Notes under the pieces: generated by a model
Databases searched by the model: none
Told to the model about the DNA's origin: nothing
What the model saw: only the letters and a program-made list of their open reading frames with translations
Made by a program: the position numbers and the translations under genes
NCBI RefSeq assembly: GCF_007679035.1
Contig: NZ_VEFR01000001.1
Location: forward strand, 62,001 to 126,000
Reading direction: 5' to 3'
Source of the DNA: Agrococcus jejuensis
Lineage (GTDB): Bacteria > Actinomycetota > Actinomycetes > Actinomycetales > Microbacteriaceae
Length of the DNA stretch: 64,000 nucleotides
Shown here: one piece after another, positions 8,122 to 17,218 of the stretch
Layout: each line of letters begins with the position of its first letter
Numbering within the stretch: the stretch's first letter is position 1

Positions 8122-9690
8122 ATGGACCACTACGACGCCCTCGTCATCGGCGGAGGGGCCGCAGGCCTCTCGGCAGCCCTCATGCTCGGCCGCGCTCGTC
8201 GCCGCACGCTCGTGCTCGACGCCGGCAGCCCCCGCAATCGCTTCGCCGCCCACATGCACGGCGTGCTCGGCCACGACGGCCTCGACCCCGCCGAGCTGCT
8301 GCGTCGCGGCCGCGCCGAGGTCGACGCGTACGGGGTCGAGGTGCGCGCCGCCGACGTGGTCCGCATCGACCGGCACGGCGACGACCTCGTCGCGACGCTC
8401 GCCGACGGCTCGACGATCCACGCGCGCGCCGTCGTGCTCGCGACCGGCGTCACCGACGAGCTCCCGCCCATCCCGGGCCTCGCCGAGCGGTGGGGCGTCA
8501 CGGTGCTGCACTGCCCGTACTGCCACGGCTGGGAGATGCGCGACCGCACGATCGGCGTGCTCGCCACGAGCCCCGCGAGCCTGCACCAGATCGAGCTGCT
8601 GCGGCAGTGGAGCGACGACGTCGTCGCGTTCGCCCACGCCGCAGGCGAGCTGCCCGCCGACGCGCTGACGCGCCTGAGCGCCCGCGGCATCCGCGTCGTC
8701 GACGCCGAGGTCGCCGAGGTGGTCGGCGACGGCACCGCCATCGAGCACGTGCGCACGGTCGACGGCGCCGAGCACCGCGTCGACGCGATCTTCACCGCGG
8801 GCACGCTCGTGCCGCACGACGACGCGGTCGCCCACCTGGGCCTCGCCAGGCAGCAGGGTCCGATGGGCGACCTGCTCGCGGTCGATGCGATGGGTGCGAC
8901 GAGCCACCCGCGCATCTTCGCCGCCGGCAACGTCGTCGTGCCCTTCGGCACCGTGCCGCTCGCGATGGGCGCCGGATCGATGGCGGGCGGTGGCGCCAAC
9001 GCCACCCTCGTCGCCGCCGATGCCGCGGCTGCCGTCGCTGCGCAGGCGCAGGAGGGCGAGCCGGCGCCCGAGGTCGATCCCGAGACGTACTGGGAGGAGC
9101 GCTACGCGCAGCGCCGCCACTGGTCGGGCCACGCGAACGGCTCGGTGGTCGACGTCGTCGCGACGCTCGAGCCCGGCCAGGCGCTCGACCTCGGCTCGGG
9201 CGAGGGCGGCGACCTCGTGTGGCTCGCCGAGCGGGGATGGCACGCCACGGGCGTCGACGTCGCCCCGACGGCCGCGCGGCGTGCGCAGCAGGCCGCCGAG
9301 CGCGCCGGCGTCGCCGATCGCGTCACCGCGGTCGCCGCGGACCTCGCCACCTGGGAGTCCGATGGCGACGTGGACCTCGTCACGGCGAGCTTCCTGCAGT
9401 CGCCGGTGCTGCTCGATCGCGGGGCGATCGTGCGCAGGCATGCCGAGCGCGTCGTGCCCGGAGGGCACGTGCTCGTCGTCGCGCACGCCGCGGTGCCGCC
9501 GTGGGCGCCCGCATCCATGCGCCACGACCACCACGACCTGCCGCAGCCAGTCGACATCGTCGACGAGCTCGCGCTGGGCGCGGGATGGCGCGTCGAGCTC
9601 GCCGAGGTGCGCACGCGCGCGGCGACGGCCCCCGACGGCTCGGAGGCGACGCTCGACGACGCCGTGGTGCTGCTGCGCCGCGACGCCTAG
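8122..9690 (+). CDS. Thioredoxin-reductase-like flavoprotein fused to SAM methyltransferase
   Basis: 522 residues in two parts. Residues 1 to about 305 are a TrxR-like FAD/NAD(P)H oxidoreductase: GGGAAG at 10-15, ATGV near 107, the redox pair CPYC at 131-134, and AAGNVV near 267. Residues from about 318 are a class I methyltransferase with motif I LDLGSGEGGD (355-364) and an acidic GVDVAP motif. Bifunctional proteins with this domain pair are annotated in other actinobacteria, and a thiopurine/tellurite-type methyltransferase next to a reductase suggests chalcogen or xenobiotic detoxification. That role is inference. ATG has GGGAGG upstream. Divergent from the XRE-cupin gene; a strong hairpin follows. 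Confidence 0.9.
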   Translation: MDHYDALVIGGGAAGLSAALMLGRARRRTLVLDAGSPRNRFAAHMHGVLGHDGLDPAELLRRGRAEVDAYGVEVRAADVVRIDRHGDDLVATLADGSTIHARAVVLATGVTDELPPIPGLAERWGVTVLHCPYCHGWEMRDRTIGVLATSPASLHQIELLRQWSDDVVAFAHAAGELPADALTRLSARGIRVVDAEVAEVVGDGTAIEHVRTVDGAEHRVDAIFTAGTLVPHDDAVAHLGLARQQGPMGDLLAVDAMGATSHPRIFAAGNVVVPFGTVPLAMGAGSMAGGGANATLVAADAAAAVAAQAQEGEPAPEVDPETYWEERYAQRRHWSGHANGSVVDVVATLEPGQALDLGSGEGGDLVWLAERGWHATGVDVAPTAARRAQQAAERAGVADRVTAVAADLATWESDGDVDLVTASFLQSPVLLDRGAIVRRHAERVVPGGHVLVVAHAAVPPWAPASMRHDHHDLPQPVDIVDELALGAGWRVELAEVRTRAATAPDGSEATLDDAVVLLRRDA

Positions 9691-9708
9691 GTCGCCCAGG
9701 ACGCGGAA

Positions 9709-9738
9709 GAGCCCGCATCCCCGAGGGGATGCGGGCTC
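9709..9738. terminator. Bidirectional terminator hairpin
   Basis: A near-perfect 14-bp stem (GAGCCCGCATCCCC with GGGGATGCGGGCTC) and a tiny loop, followed by CGTCCTT on the plus strand. It separates the convergent flavoprotein-methyltransferase and cold-shock genes. Confidence 0.85.
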
Positions 9739-9757
9739 GTCCTTCGTGCGGGTTCGC

Positions 9758-9961
9758 TCAGAGGGCGCGGATGTTCGTCGCCTGCGGGCCGCGCTGGCCC
9801 TGCTCGACGTCGAACTCCACGGCCTGGCCGTCGAACAGGTCACGGCGACCATTGCCCTCGATCGCGCTGAAGTGCGCGAAGAGGTCGGCGGAGCCGTCCT
9901 CGGGAGCGATGAAGCCGAAGCCCTTCTCGGAGCTGAACCACTTGACGGTGCCCTTGGCCAT
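9758..9961 (-). CDS. Cold-shock protein (CspA family)
   Basis: 67-residue single-stranded nucleic-acid chaperone with the standard length and motifs: GTVKWF at 4-9, RNP1 KGFGFI at 13-18 and RNP2 DLFAHF at 26-31, ending [10 protein letters not shown]. The ATG has GAAGGAAA about 7 nt upstream. It is preceded by more than 200 nt without a gene, consistent with the long 5' leader typical of csp transcripts. Confidence 0.96.
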   Translation of the reverse strand: MAKGTVKWFSSEKGFGFIAPEDGSADLFAHFSAIEGNGRRDLFDGQAVEFDVEQGQRGPQATNIRAL

Positions 9962-10182
9962 GCGTCGTTTCCTTCGTTCGGGGCCGACATGATGCCGACC
10001 CGGTTGTGCGCAGCGAGATGAATCGATGCGGATCGCGACCCTGTGCAGGTGCACGGGCCGCAGCTGAGGGCGAGGGAGCCGTGAGGCGCCTCGCGCAGAT
10101 GGGAGGAGGGGATGCGTGTCGCGAGTTTGCAGCGAACAGCCATCGGTGCCGCCGGCGCGAACCCGACGGATGACCCTCGAAG

Positions 10183-10205
10183 CGGACCCCAGGAGTGCGG
10201 GTCCG
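10183..10205. terminator. Weak hairpin after the kdp-SDR operon
   Basis: CGGACCC (10183-10189) pairs with GGGTCCG (10199-10205) across a 9-nt loop just past the SDR stop on the minus strand. A second small hairpin, GTAGCA/TGCTAC, overlaps the stop itself. The rest of 9962-10182 is probably the csp leader. Confidence 0.4.
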
Positions 10206-10215
10206 TAGCACCATG

Positions 10216-11097
10216 CTACGCGGTCTTGCCGCGATTCGCCTCCATGTCTTCGATCGGGATTCCCGTGGCGGCCGCGCTGGCCCGCCAGACGGCGTCCACG
10301 AGCGCCGGATCGTGGGCTGCGCGCGAGGCGCGGCCGACGCGCCGCTGGTCGTAGTAGCCGCCGCTCGTCCACGTCGTCATGGGCGCCCATTCGGCACCTG
10401 GCGTGCCGCCGGCGAGCATGGCGAGCGTCTCGCCCGCGTGCTCGTCGGTCGTGAGGAGCCGCCTCGCGAAGCCGCGGTAGACGAGCCGCAGGAGGCTCGT
10501 CGAGCCGGAGCCGAACGAGGTGGCGACGACGCCGGGATGCAGGGCGACGGCGTGCAGGTCGTCGAGGTGCGCGGCGACGCCGCGCGCGAAGAGCACGTTC
10601 GCGAGCTTCGCGTTCGCGTAGGCGCGCGAGGGGGAGTAGCCCCGGCGCAGCATGAGGTCGGCGCCCGTCGCCGTGACGGGGATGCGTCCCCAGTGGTGCG
10701 CGGCGCTCGCGGTCTGCACCACGATGCCCGCGCCGGCGCGCAGCGCGTCGGCGAGCAGGTGCGTGAGCAGGAAGGGCGCGAGGTGGTTGACCTGCATCGT
10801 CGCCTCGTTGCCGTCGACGGTGAGGCGACGCGGCCCGAGGATGCCGCCGGCGTTGCTCACGAGCACGTCGAGGTGGCCGTCCGTCGCCGCGAGCACGTCG
10901 GCCGCGAGGCCGCGCACGTCGTCGAGGCGAGCCAGGTCGGCGACGAAGCCCGTGCCGCCCACCGCGGCGGCGACGGCCTCGGTGCGCGTGCGGTCGCGAC
11001 CGGTCACGAGCAGGCGGTGACCGCGCTCGGCGAGTCGGCGCGCGGCGACGGCGCCGATGCCATCGGAGGCACCCGTGATCAGGATCGTGCGGCTCAC
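10216..11097 (-). CDS. Short-chain dehydrogenase/reductase (SDR) coupled to kdpE
   Basis: 293-residue SDR. The NAD(P)-binding motif TGASDGIG is at about 8-15, NAG occurs in VSNAGGILG, and the active-site tyrosine motif is YANAK. The extended C-terminus resembles retinol-dehydrogenase/WW-oxidoreductase-like SDRs. It starts with GTG inside the stop of kdpE (GTGA), so it is translationally tied to the potassium sensor-regulator genes, which is an unexpected neighbour. Substrate unknown. Confidence 0.85.
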   Translation of the reverse strand: MSRTILITGASDGIGAVAARRLAERGHRLLVTGRDRTRTEAVAAAVGGTGFVADLARLDDVRGLAADVLAATDGHLDVLVSNAGGILGPRRLTVDGNEATMQVNHLAPFLLTHLLADALRAGAGIVVQTASAAHHWGRIPVTATGADLMLRRGYSPSRAYANAKLANVLFARGVAAHLDDLHAVALHPGVVATSFGSGSTSLLRLVYRGFARRLLTTDEHAGETLAMLAGGTPGAEWAPMTTWTSGGYYDQRRVGRASRAAHDPALVDAVWRASAAATGIPIEDMEANRGKTA

Positions 11098-11819
11098 GCT
11101 CCCGAGACTCCCGCATCCTCGCCCGCCGCGTCCACCGTCGTCGGCGAGCCGGGCTCGAATCGGTAGCCCATGCCGGCCTCGGTGAGCAGATGGCGGGGAT
11201 GCGCGGGCTCGGGCTCGAGCTTCTTGCGCAGCTGCGACACGTACAGCCGGAGGTAGCCGGTGTCGCGCACGTGGTGCGTGCCCCACACCTCCTGCAGCAG
11301 CGCCTGGCGCGTCACGAGCCGCGAGGGGCTGCGCAGCAGCATGCCGAGCATCTGCCACTCGGTCGGGGTGAGGCGCACGTGCTCGCCCGCCTTCACGACC
11401 GTGCGCGCCGCGAGGTCGACGACGACGTCGGCGAACCGCACCACCGGGTCCGCCTCCTGCGCCGGGATGCGGCGGGTGAGCGCGCGGATGCGGGCGAGCA
11501 GCTCGTCGATCTGGAACGGCTTCGTGACGTAGTCGTCGGCGCCGGCGTCGAGCGCCTCCACCTTGTCGGCAGCCCCGGTGCGGCCCGAGACCACGAGGAT
11601 CGGCGTCGCCGACCAGCCGCGGATCGCCTCGATGACCTCGACGCCGTCGAGCCTGGGCATGCCGAGGTCGAGCATCACGAGGTCGGGGTGCTCGTCGATC
11701 GCGACGCGCACGGCCTCGGCGCCGTCGCCCGCCGTGATGACGTCGTAGCCCTTGGCGCCCAGCGTGATGCGCAGCGCCCGCAGCAGCTGCGGGTCGTCGT
11801 CGGCGATGAGCACCTTCAT
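11094..11819 (-). CDS. kdpE: KdpE response regulator
   Basis: 241-residue OmpR/PhoB-type regulator for the kdp operon. The receiver domain has the acidic cluster DDD at 7-9, phospho-acceptor Asp51 (LVMLDLGMP) and the KPF motif. The winged helix follows ([13 protein letters not shown], then [16 protein letters not shown]). The ATG overlaps the kdpD stop (ATGA), so sensor and regulator are translated together. Its likely targets are the tandem repeats upstream of kdpF. Confidence 0.96.
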   Translation of the reverse strand: MKVLIADDDPQLLRALRITLGAKGYDVITAGDGAEAVRVAIDEHPDLVMLDLGMPRLDGVEVIEAIRGWSATPILVVSGRTGAADKVEALDAGADDYVTKPFQIDELLARIRALTRRIPAQEADPVVRFADVVVDLAARTVVKAGEHVRLTPTEWQMLGMLLRSPSRLVTRQALLQEVWGTHHVRDTGYLRLYVSQLRKKLEPEPAHPRHLLTEAGMGYRFEPGSPTTVDAAGEDAGVSGA

Positions 11820-14335
11820 GGCGCCTCCTCGGTCGTCGGCTCGGGCGTGTCGGACGGCGAGGGCGCATCGGCGTCGCGCAGCGTCACGACCATCGTGAGC
11901 CCGCCGCCGGGCGTGTCCTCCGCCCGGAGCGTGCCGCCCATGCCCTCGACGAAGCCGCGCGAGAGCGCGAGGCCCAGGCCGAGGCCCGTCGTGTTGTCGG
12001 TGTCGCCGAGCCGCTGGAACGGCACGAACACGTCGTCGCGGCGCTCTGCCGGGATGCCGGGACCGTGATCGACGACGCGCAGCTCGACGGTGCCGGCGAA
12101 GGCGCTCGTCGCGATGCGCACGCACGAGCCCTCGGGCGCATGGCGCTGCGCGTTCGCGACGAGGTTCACGACCACGCGCTGCAGCAGCACGGGATCCGCG
12201 ACGACGTCGGTCGCGTCGCCGAGGTCGAGCTCGACGTCGTCGGGGCCGAGCGCGAGCTCCTCGAGCGCCGGCAGCACGACGTCGGCGGGATCGACGCGCG
12301 TCGCCGAGACCGCGAGCACCCCCGCCTGCAGTCGAGAGACGTCGAGGAGGTCGGTGACGAGCGTCGTGAGCGCGGCGAGCGACTCCTCGGCGGTCTCGAG
12401 CAGCTCGGCACGGTCCTCCTCGGACAGCCGAGCGCCCGCGGCGCGCAGGCCGCCGACCGCTGCGCCCGCGGCGGCGAGCGGCCGACGCAGGTCGTGGCTC
12501 AGCGCGGCGAGCAGTGCCGAGCGCACCTTGTCGGTCGCGGCGAGCGGCGCCATCTCGCTCGCGGTCTCGGCGAGGTCGTCCCGCTCGAGCGCCGCCTCGA
12601 GCTGCGCGACGATCGCGGCGAGCAGGCGCCGCTCGCTCGCGTCGAGGTCGCGCCCGTGGAGGTCGAGCGACGCGTCGTCGCCGACGGGGATGCGGGTCGC
12701 GTCGCCGGTCGCGGCGCCGGCGCTCGCGACGGGTGCGCCGTCGTCGACGAGCACGACGCCGTCGAGCGCGAACGCCTCTCGCGCGCGGTCGACGAGCGCC
12801 TGCACCGCGCCGGTGCCGCGCAGCACGCTGCCTGCCACGGTCGCGAGCAGCTCGGCCTCGGCGGCGGCGCGGCGGGCGGCGCGCGTCTGCCGCGCGGCGC
12901 GGTCGACGACGATGCTCACGAGCACGGCGATGACGACGTAGATCGCGAGCGCCCACGCCTGGGCCGGGTCGGAGATCGTGATCGTGTAGAACGGCGCGAC
13001 GAACAGCACGTTGAGCGTCAGGCCGCTCATGACCGCCGCGAACACCGCCGGCCACAGGCCGCCCACGAGCGCGACGACGACGACGAGCAGCTGGAACGCC
13101 AGCACGTCGGCCGTGATGGAGTCCGGGCTGCGGAACGACCAGAGACTCCAGGCGAGGAGGGGTCCGCCGACGACCGCGACGGCGAACCCCGCGATGCGGC
13201 GACGCACCGACAGGGCTCCGCCCAGCCGCGGCAGCCGCGCGCGCAGCCTCCCGCCGGCTGCGGCGTGCGTGACGACGTGCACGTCGATCGTGCCGGCCTT
13301 CGCGATGACGGTCTGGCCGATCCCCGCCCCCGTGAGCGCCGTCTGCAGCCGGCCGCGACGGGACGCGCCGATGACGAGCTGCGTCGCGTTCACGGCCCGT
13401 GCGAAGCCGACGAGCGTCTCGGGCACGTCGTCGCCGACGACCTGGTGGTAGGTGCCGCCGAGCTCCTCGACGAGCGCGCGCTGCCGTGCGAGCGCGTCGG
13501 GGTCGCCCGATCGCAGCCCGTCCTGCGTCGTCACGTGCACCGCGAGCAGGTCGCCGCCCGACGATCGCGCCGCGATCCGGGCGCCGCGGCGCAGCAGGGT
13601 GTCGCCCTCGCGCCCGCCCGTGAGCGTCACGACGACGCGCTCGCGCGCCTCCCACGACGTGTCGATGCCCTGCTCGGCGCGGTAGCGCTGCAGCGCCTGG
13701 TCGACCTCGTCGGCGAGCCACAGCAGCGCGAGCTCGCGCAGCGCCGTGAGGTTGCCGAGTCGGAAGTAGTTCGACAAGGCGGCGTCGATGCGCTCGGCGG
13801 GGTAGACGCGGCCCCCGGAGAGCCGATCGCGCAAGGCCTGGGGGGAGAGGTCGACGACCTCGACGGTGTCGGCCTCGCGCAGCACGTGGTCGGGGATCGT
13901 CTCGCGCTGCACGATGCCCGTGATGCGCTGCACGACGTCGTGCAGCGACTCGATGTGCTGGATGTTCACCGTCGAGATGACGTCGATCCCGGCGGCGAGC
14001 AGGTCGTGCACGTCCTGCCACCGCTTCTCGTGGCGGCCACCGGGCGCGTTCGTGTGGGCGAGCTCGTCGACGAGGGCGACGTCGGGTGCCCGGCGCAGCA
14101 CGGCGTCGACGTCCATGTCGTCGAGCACCATGCCGCGATGCGATCGCGTGCGGCGCGGCACGAGCTCGAGCCCCTCCGCCATCTGCGCGGTCGCCGCGCG
14201 GCCGTGCGTCTCGACGAGGGCGACGACGACGTCGGAGCCCTCGAGCCCGAGCCGCCTGCCCTCCTCGAGCATCGCGTAGGTCTTGCCGACGCCAGGGGCG
14301 GCGCCCAGCAGCACCCGCAGCCGGCCCCGTGCCAT
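11816..14335 (-). CDS. kdpD: KdpD osmosensitive K+ sensor kinase
   Basis: 839 residues. The KdpD N-terminal domain has Walker A GAAPGVGKT (11-19) and the characteristic VDELAHTNAPG. A USP-like domain follows (about 230-360). Four short transmembrane segments lie near 385-480. The kinase core has phospho-acceptor His614 (LSHDLRRPL), NLVANAQRHAP, DHGPGIP and GLGLGLA. It phosphorylates KdpE on K+ limitation. GGAGGG stands 6 nt before the ATG. The 108-bp gap after kdpC also carries a TAGGAAT sequence that could act as an internal -10. Confidence 0.96.
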   Translation of the reverse strand: MARGRLRVLLGAAPGVGKTYAMLEEGRRLGLEGSDVVVALVETHGRAATAQMAEGLELVPRRTRSHRGMVLDDMDVDAVLRRAPDVALVDELAHTNAPGGRHEKRWQDVHDLLAAGIDVISTVNIQHIESLHDVVQRITGIVQRETIPDHVLREADTVEVVDLSPQALRDRLSGGRVYPAERIDAALSNYFRLGNLTALRELALLWLADEVDQALQRYRAEQGIDTSWEARERVVVTLTGGREGDTLLRRGARIAARSSGGDLLAVHVTTQDGLRSGDPDALARQRALVEELGGTYHQVVGDDVPETLVGFARAVNATQLVIGASRRGRLQTALTGAGIGQTVIAKAGTIDVHVVTHAAAGGRLRARLPRLGGALSVRRRIAGFAVAVVGGPLLAWSLWSFRSPDSITADVLAFQLLVVVVALVGGLWPAVFAAVMSGLTLNVLFVAPFYTITISDPAQAWALAIYVVIAVLVSIVVDRAARQTRAARRAAAEAELLATVAGSVLRGTGAVQALVDRAREAFALDGVVLVDDGAPVASAGAATGDATRIPVGDDASLDLHGRDLDASERRLLAAIVAQLEAALERDDLAETASEMAPLAATDKVRSALLAALSHDLRRPLAAAGAAVGGLRAAGARLSEEDRAELLETAEESLAALTTLVTDLLDVSRLQAGVLAVSATRVDPADVVLPALEELALGPDDVELDLGDATDVVADPVLLQRVVVNLVANAQRHAPEGSCVRIATSAFAGTVELRVVDHGPGIPAERRDDVFVPFQRLGDTDNTTGLGLGLALSRGFVEGMGGTLRAEDTPGGGLTMVVTLRDADAPSPSDTPEPTTEEAP

Positions 14336-14443
14336 CTCAGCCCTCCCGCTCGTCTCGAGACTGGTCGATTCCTAGCACGTCGACGCTCGCCTCGCCGATG
14401 GAGCCGGCGTCGAGCATCCCGCGCAGCCCCGACCGTGCCACGG

Positions 14444-15055
14444 TCAGCCGGCCAGACCGTCGAGCGCGACGTTCAGCTCGACGACGTTCACGACCGGCGA
14501 CCCGCCGATGCCGGCGGGCGGCACGGTCGTGTGCGCCGCGACGAGATCCTCGACGACGCTCGCGGCGAGGCCGCGCTCCTCGGCGACCCTGTCGACCTGG
14601 ATGGCCGCGTACTCGGGCGAGATGTGCGGGTCGAGGCCGGAGGCGGAGGCCGTGACGGCGTCGGCGGGGACGTCCTCGACGGCGATGCCCTCGAGGTCCG
14701 CGACCTGGGCGCGTCGCTCCTCGATCGCGGCGACGAGCTCCGGGCTCTCGGGTCCGTAGTTCGACCCGGAGGATGCCCCGCCGTCGTAGCCGTCGCCTGC
14801 CGCGGACGGGCGGGGCTGGAAGTACGCGGGCAGCGGCTCGCCGTCGGCGTCCACGAACGGCTGGCCGATGAGCGACGAGCCGACGACCTCCCCCTCGTCG
14901 TCGCGGATGAGCGAGCCGTTCGCCTGCGACGGGAGGGCGAGCTGCCCGATGCCCGTGACGACGGCCGTGTAGAGCACGCCGGTGATGACCGTGAAGGCGA
15001 CGACGGCGCGCAGCGACACCCAGAGGGTTCGGGTGGTGGTCCTGGTGGTGGACAT
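14444..15055 (-). CDS. kdpC: KdpC, K+-transporting ATPase subunit C
   Basis: 203 residues with one N-terminal transmembrane helix (about 17-38) and an extracellular domain with the family motif GSLIGQPF. The segment YFQPRPSAAGDGYDGGASSGSNYGP matches the conserved KdpC core, and SASGLDPHISP is diagnostic. It stabilises the KdpA-KdpB complex. It begins 9 bp after kdpB ends. Confidence 0.96.
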   Translation of the reverse strand: MSTTRTTTRTLWVSLRAVVAFTVITGVLYTAVVTGIGQLALPSQANGSLIRDDEGEVVGSSLIGQPFVDADGEPLPAYFQPRPSAAGDGYDGGASSGSNYGPESPELVAAIEERRAQVADLEGIAVEDVPADAVTASASGLDPHISPEYAAIQVDRVAEERGLAASVVEDLVAAHTTVPPAGIGGSPVVNVVELNVALDGLAG

Positions 15056-15064
15056 GGATGCCTC

Positions 15065-17218
15065 TCAGAAGCCTGGGATGAGGCGCACGACGAGGTCGAT
15101 GAGCCAGATGCCGATGAAGGGTGCGACGAGGCCGCCGAGCCCGTACACGAGGAGGTTGCGGCCGAGCAGCGCGGATGCCGCGACCGGCCGGTAGCGCACG
15201 CCCTTCAGGGCGAGCGGGATGAGGGCGACGATGACGAGCGCGTTGAAGATCACGGCGGACAGCACCGCCGACGCAGGCGACGACAGGCCCATGACGTTGA
15301 GGACGCCGAGCCCGGGGAACACCCCCATGAACATCGCGGGGATGATCGCGAAGTACTTCGCGACGTCGTTCGCGATCGAGAACGTCGTGAGCGCCCCGCG
15401 CGTGATGAGCAGCTGCTTGCCGATGCGCACGATGTCGATGAGCTTCGTCGGGTCGGAGTCGAGGTCGACCATGTTGCCGGCCTCCTTCGCCGCCGACGTG
15501 CCCGACTGCATCGCGACCCCGACGTCGGCCTGCGCGAGCGCGGGTGCGTCGTTCGTGCCGTCGCCCGTCATCGCCACGAGGTTGCCGCCCTCCTGCTCCT
15601 TGCGGATGAGCGCGAGCTTCTGCTCGGGCGTGGCCTCGGCGAGGTAGTCGTCGACGCCGGCCTCCTTCGCGATCGCCGCTGCGGTGAGCGGGTTGTCGCC
15701 CGTGATCATCACGGTGCGGATGCCCATGGCTCGCAGCTCGGCGAACCGCTCGGTGAGGCCGTCCTTCACGACGTCCTTGAGGTGCACGACGCCGAGGGCG
15801 CGAGCGGCGGAGCCGGGCGCCGAGACCGCGACGACCAGCGGCGTGCCACCGGACGACGAGATCGCGTCGGTCGCCGCCTCGAGCTCGCGCGCATCGGCAT
15901 CCGACAGCGGCGCGCCCTCGGCCGCCAGCCAGGCCCGCACCGCCGACCCGGCGCCCTTGCGGATGCGGGTGCCATCGGGCTGGTCGAGGCCCGACATGCG
16001 GGTCTCGGCCGTGAACGGCACGACCTCGCCGGGGGTGCGCTCGTCGAACGCCGTCCCCTCGATCCGTGCGAGATCGACGATGGACTGTCCCTCGGGGGTG
16101 GGATCGGCGAGCGAGGACAGCGCCGCCGCCTGCAGCAGCTCCTCGCGGCCGACGCCCGCGACGGGCACGACGTCGGTCGCGCGACGGTTGCCGTAGGTGA
16201 TGGTGCCGGTCTTGTCGAGCAGCAGGGTCGTCACGTCGCCGGCCGCCTCGACGGCGCGGCCCGACATCGCGAGCACGCCGCGCTGCACGAGCCGGTCCAT
16301 GCCGGCGATGCCGATCGCGCTCAGCAGGGCCCCGATCGTCGTGGGGATGAGGCAGACCAGCAGGGCGACGAGCACGGCGAGCGCGACGGGCTCGGCCGCG
16401 TACGACGCGATCGGGTTCAGCGTGAGCGTCACGAGCACGAACACGATCGACAGCGAGGCGAGCAGGATGTTCAGCGCGATCTCGTTGGGCGTCTTCTGGC
16501 GTGCCGCGCCCTCGACGAGCGCGATCATGCGATCGACGAAGGTCTCGCCGGGCTTCGCGGTGATGCGCACGACGATGCGGTCCGAGAGCACCCGCGTGCC
16601 GCCGGTGACCGCGCTTCGATCGCCACCCGACTCGCGGATGACGGGCGCCGACTCGCCGGTGATCGCCGACTCGTCCACCGATGCCACGCCCCAGACGACG
16701 TCGCCGTCGCCGGGCACGAGCTCGCCGGCCGTCACGACCACGTGGTCGCCCAGGCGCAGGTCGTTCGACGCGACCTCGCCCGTCGCGGACCGCTCGGCCG
16801 AGACGTCGGCATCGGCGTCGTAGGAGTCGACCCGCGTCGCCATCGTGCTCGTGCGCGTCTGGCGCAGCGTGTCGGCCTGCGCCTTGCCGCGGCCCTCGGC
16901 GATCGCCTCGGCGAGGTTCGCGAACAGCACGGTGAGCCAGAGCCACACGGCGATGATCGCGGTGAAGGCTCCGGGCACCTGCGTGCCGCCGGAGTCCCCG
17001 GAGCCGCCCAGGAAGGGCTCGGCGATCGCGATCGCCGTGGTGAGGACGGCGCCTGCCCAGACGATGAGCATGACGGGGTTCCGCCAGAGGTGTCGCGGCG
17101 AGAGGCGGCGGAACGCGCCGGGGATGGCCTGGCGGACCTGATCCCAGCCGATGCCGGCACGCTTGGGCGCGGGGGTGGAGGCGGGTGCCTGCTCGGGCAC
17201 CTGGGTGACGGTGGTCAT
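15065..17218 (-). CDS. kdpB: KdpB, P-type ATPase subunit of the K+ pump
   Basis: 717-residue P-type ATPase. The phosphorylation motif [10 protein letters not shown] has Asp335. The TGES actuator loop ([12 protein letters not shown]) and [19 protein letters not shown] hinge are intact, and the transmembrane segment [19 protein letters not shown] is typical of KdpB. It hydrolyses ATP to drive K+ through KdpA. The ATG overlaps the kdpA stop (ATGA). Confidence 0.97.
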   Translation of the reverse strand: MTTVTQVPEQAPASTPAPKRAGIGWDQVRQAIPGAFRRLSPRHLWRNPVMLIVWAGAVLTTAIAIAEPFLGGSGDSGGTQVPGAFTAIIAVWLWLTVLFANLAEAIAEGRGKAQADTLRQTRTSTMATRVDSYDADADVSAERSATGEVASNDLRLGDHVVVTAGELVPGDGDVVWGVASVDESAITGESAPVIRESGGDRSAVTGGTRVLSDRIVVRITAKPGETFVDRMIALVEGAARQKTPNEIALNILLASLSIVFVLVTLTLNPIASYAAEPVALAVLVALLVCLIPTTIGALLSAIGIAGMDRLVQRGVLAMSGRAVEAAGDVTTLLLDKTGTITYGNRRATDVVPVAGVGREELLQAAALSSLADPTPEGQSIVDLARIEGTAFDERTPGEVVPFTAETRMSGLDQPDGTRIRKGAGSAVRAWLAAEGAPLSDADARELEAATDAISSSGGTPLVVAVSAPGSAARALGVVHLKDVVKDGLTERFAELRAMGIRTVMITGDNPLTAAAIAKEAGVDDYLAEATPEQKLALIRKEQEGGNLVAMTGDGTNDAPALAQADVGVAMQSGTSAAKEAGNMVDLDSDPTKLIDIVRIGKQLLITRGALTTFSIANDVAKYFAIIPAMFMGVFPGLGVLNVMGLSSPASAVLSAVIFNALVIVALIPLALKGVRYRPVAASALLGRNLLVYGLGGLVAPFIGIWLIDLVVRLIPGF

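Noticed and set aside
3496..10143. Very long minus-strand open frame covering thi genes and more
   Set aside because: Arises from GC-rich codon bias antisense to real genes; the product is low-complexity Arg/Ala/Asp sequence without domains and spans several genuine genes on both strands.
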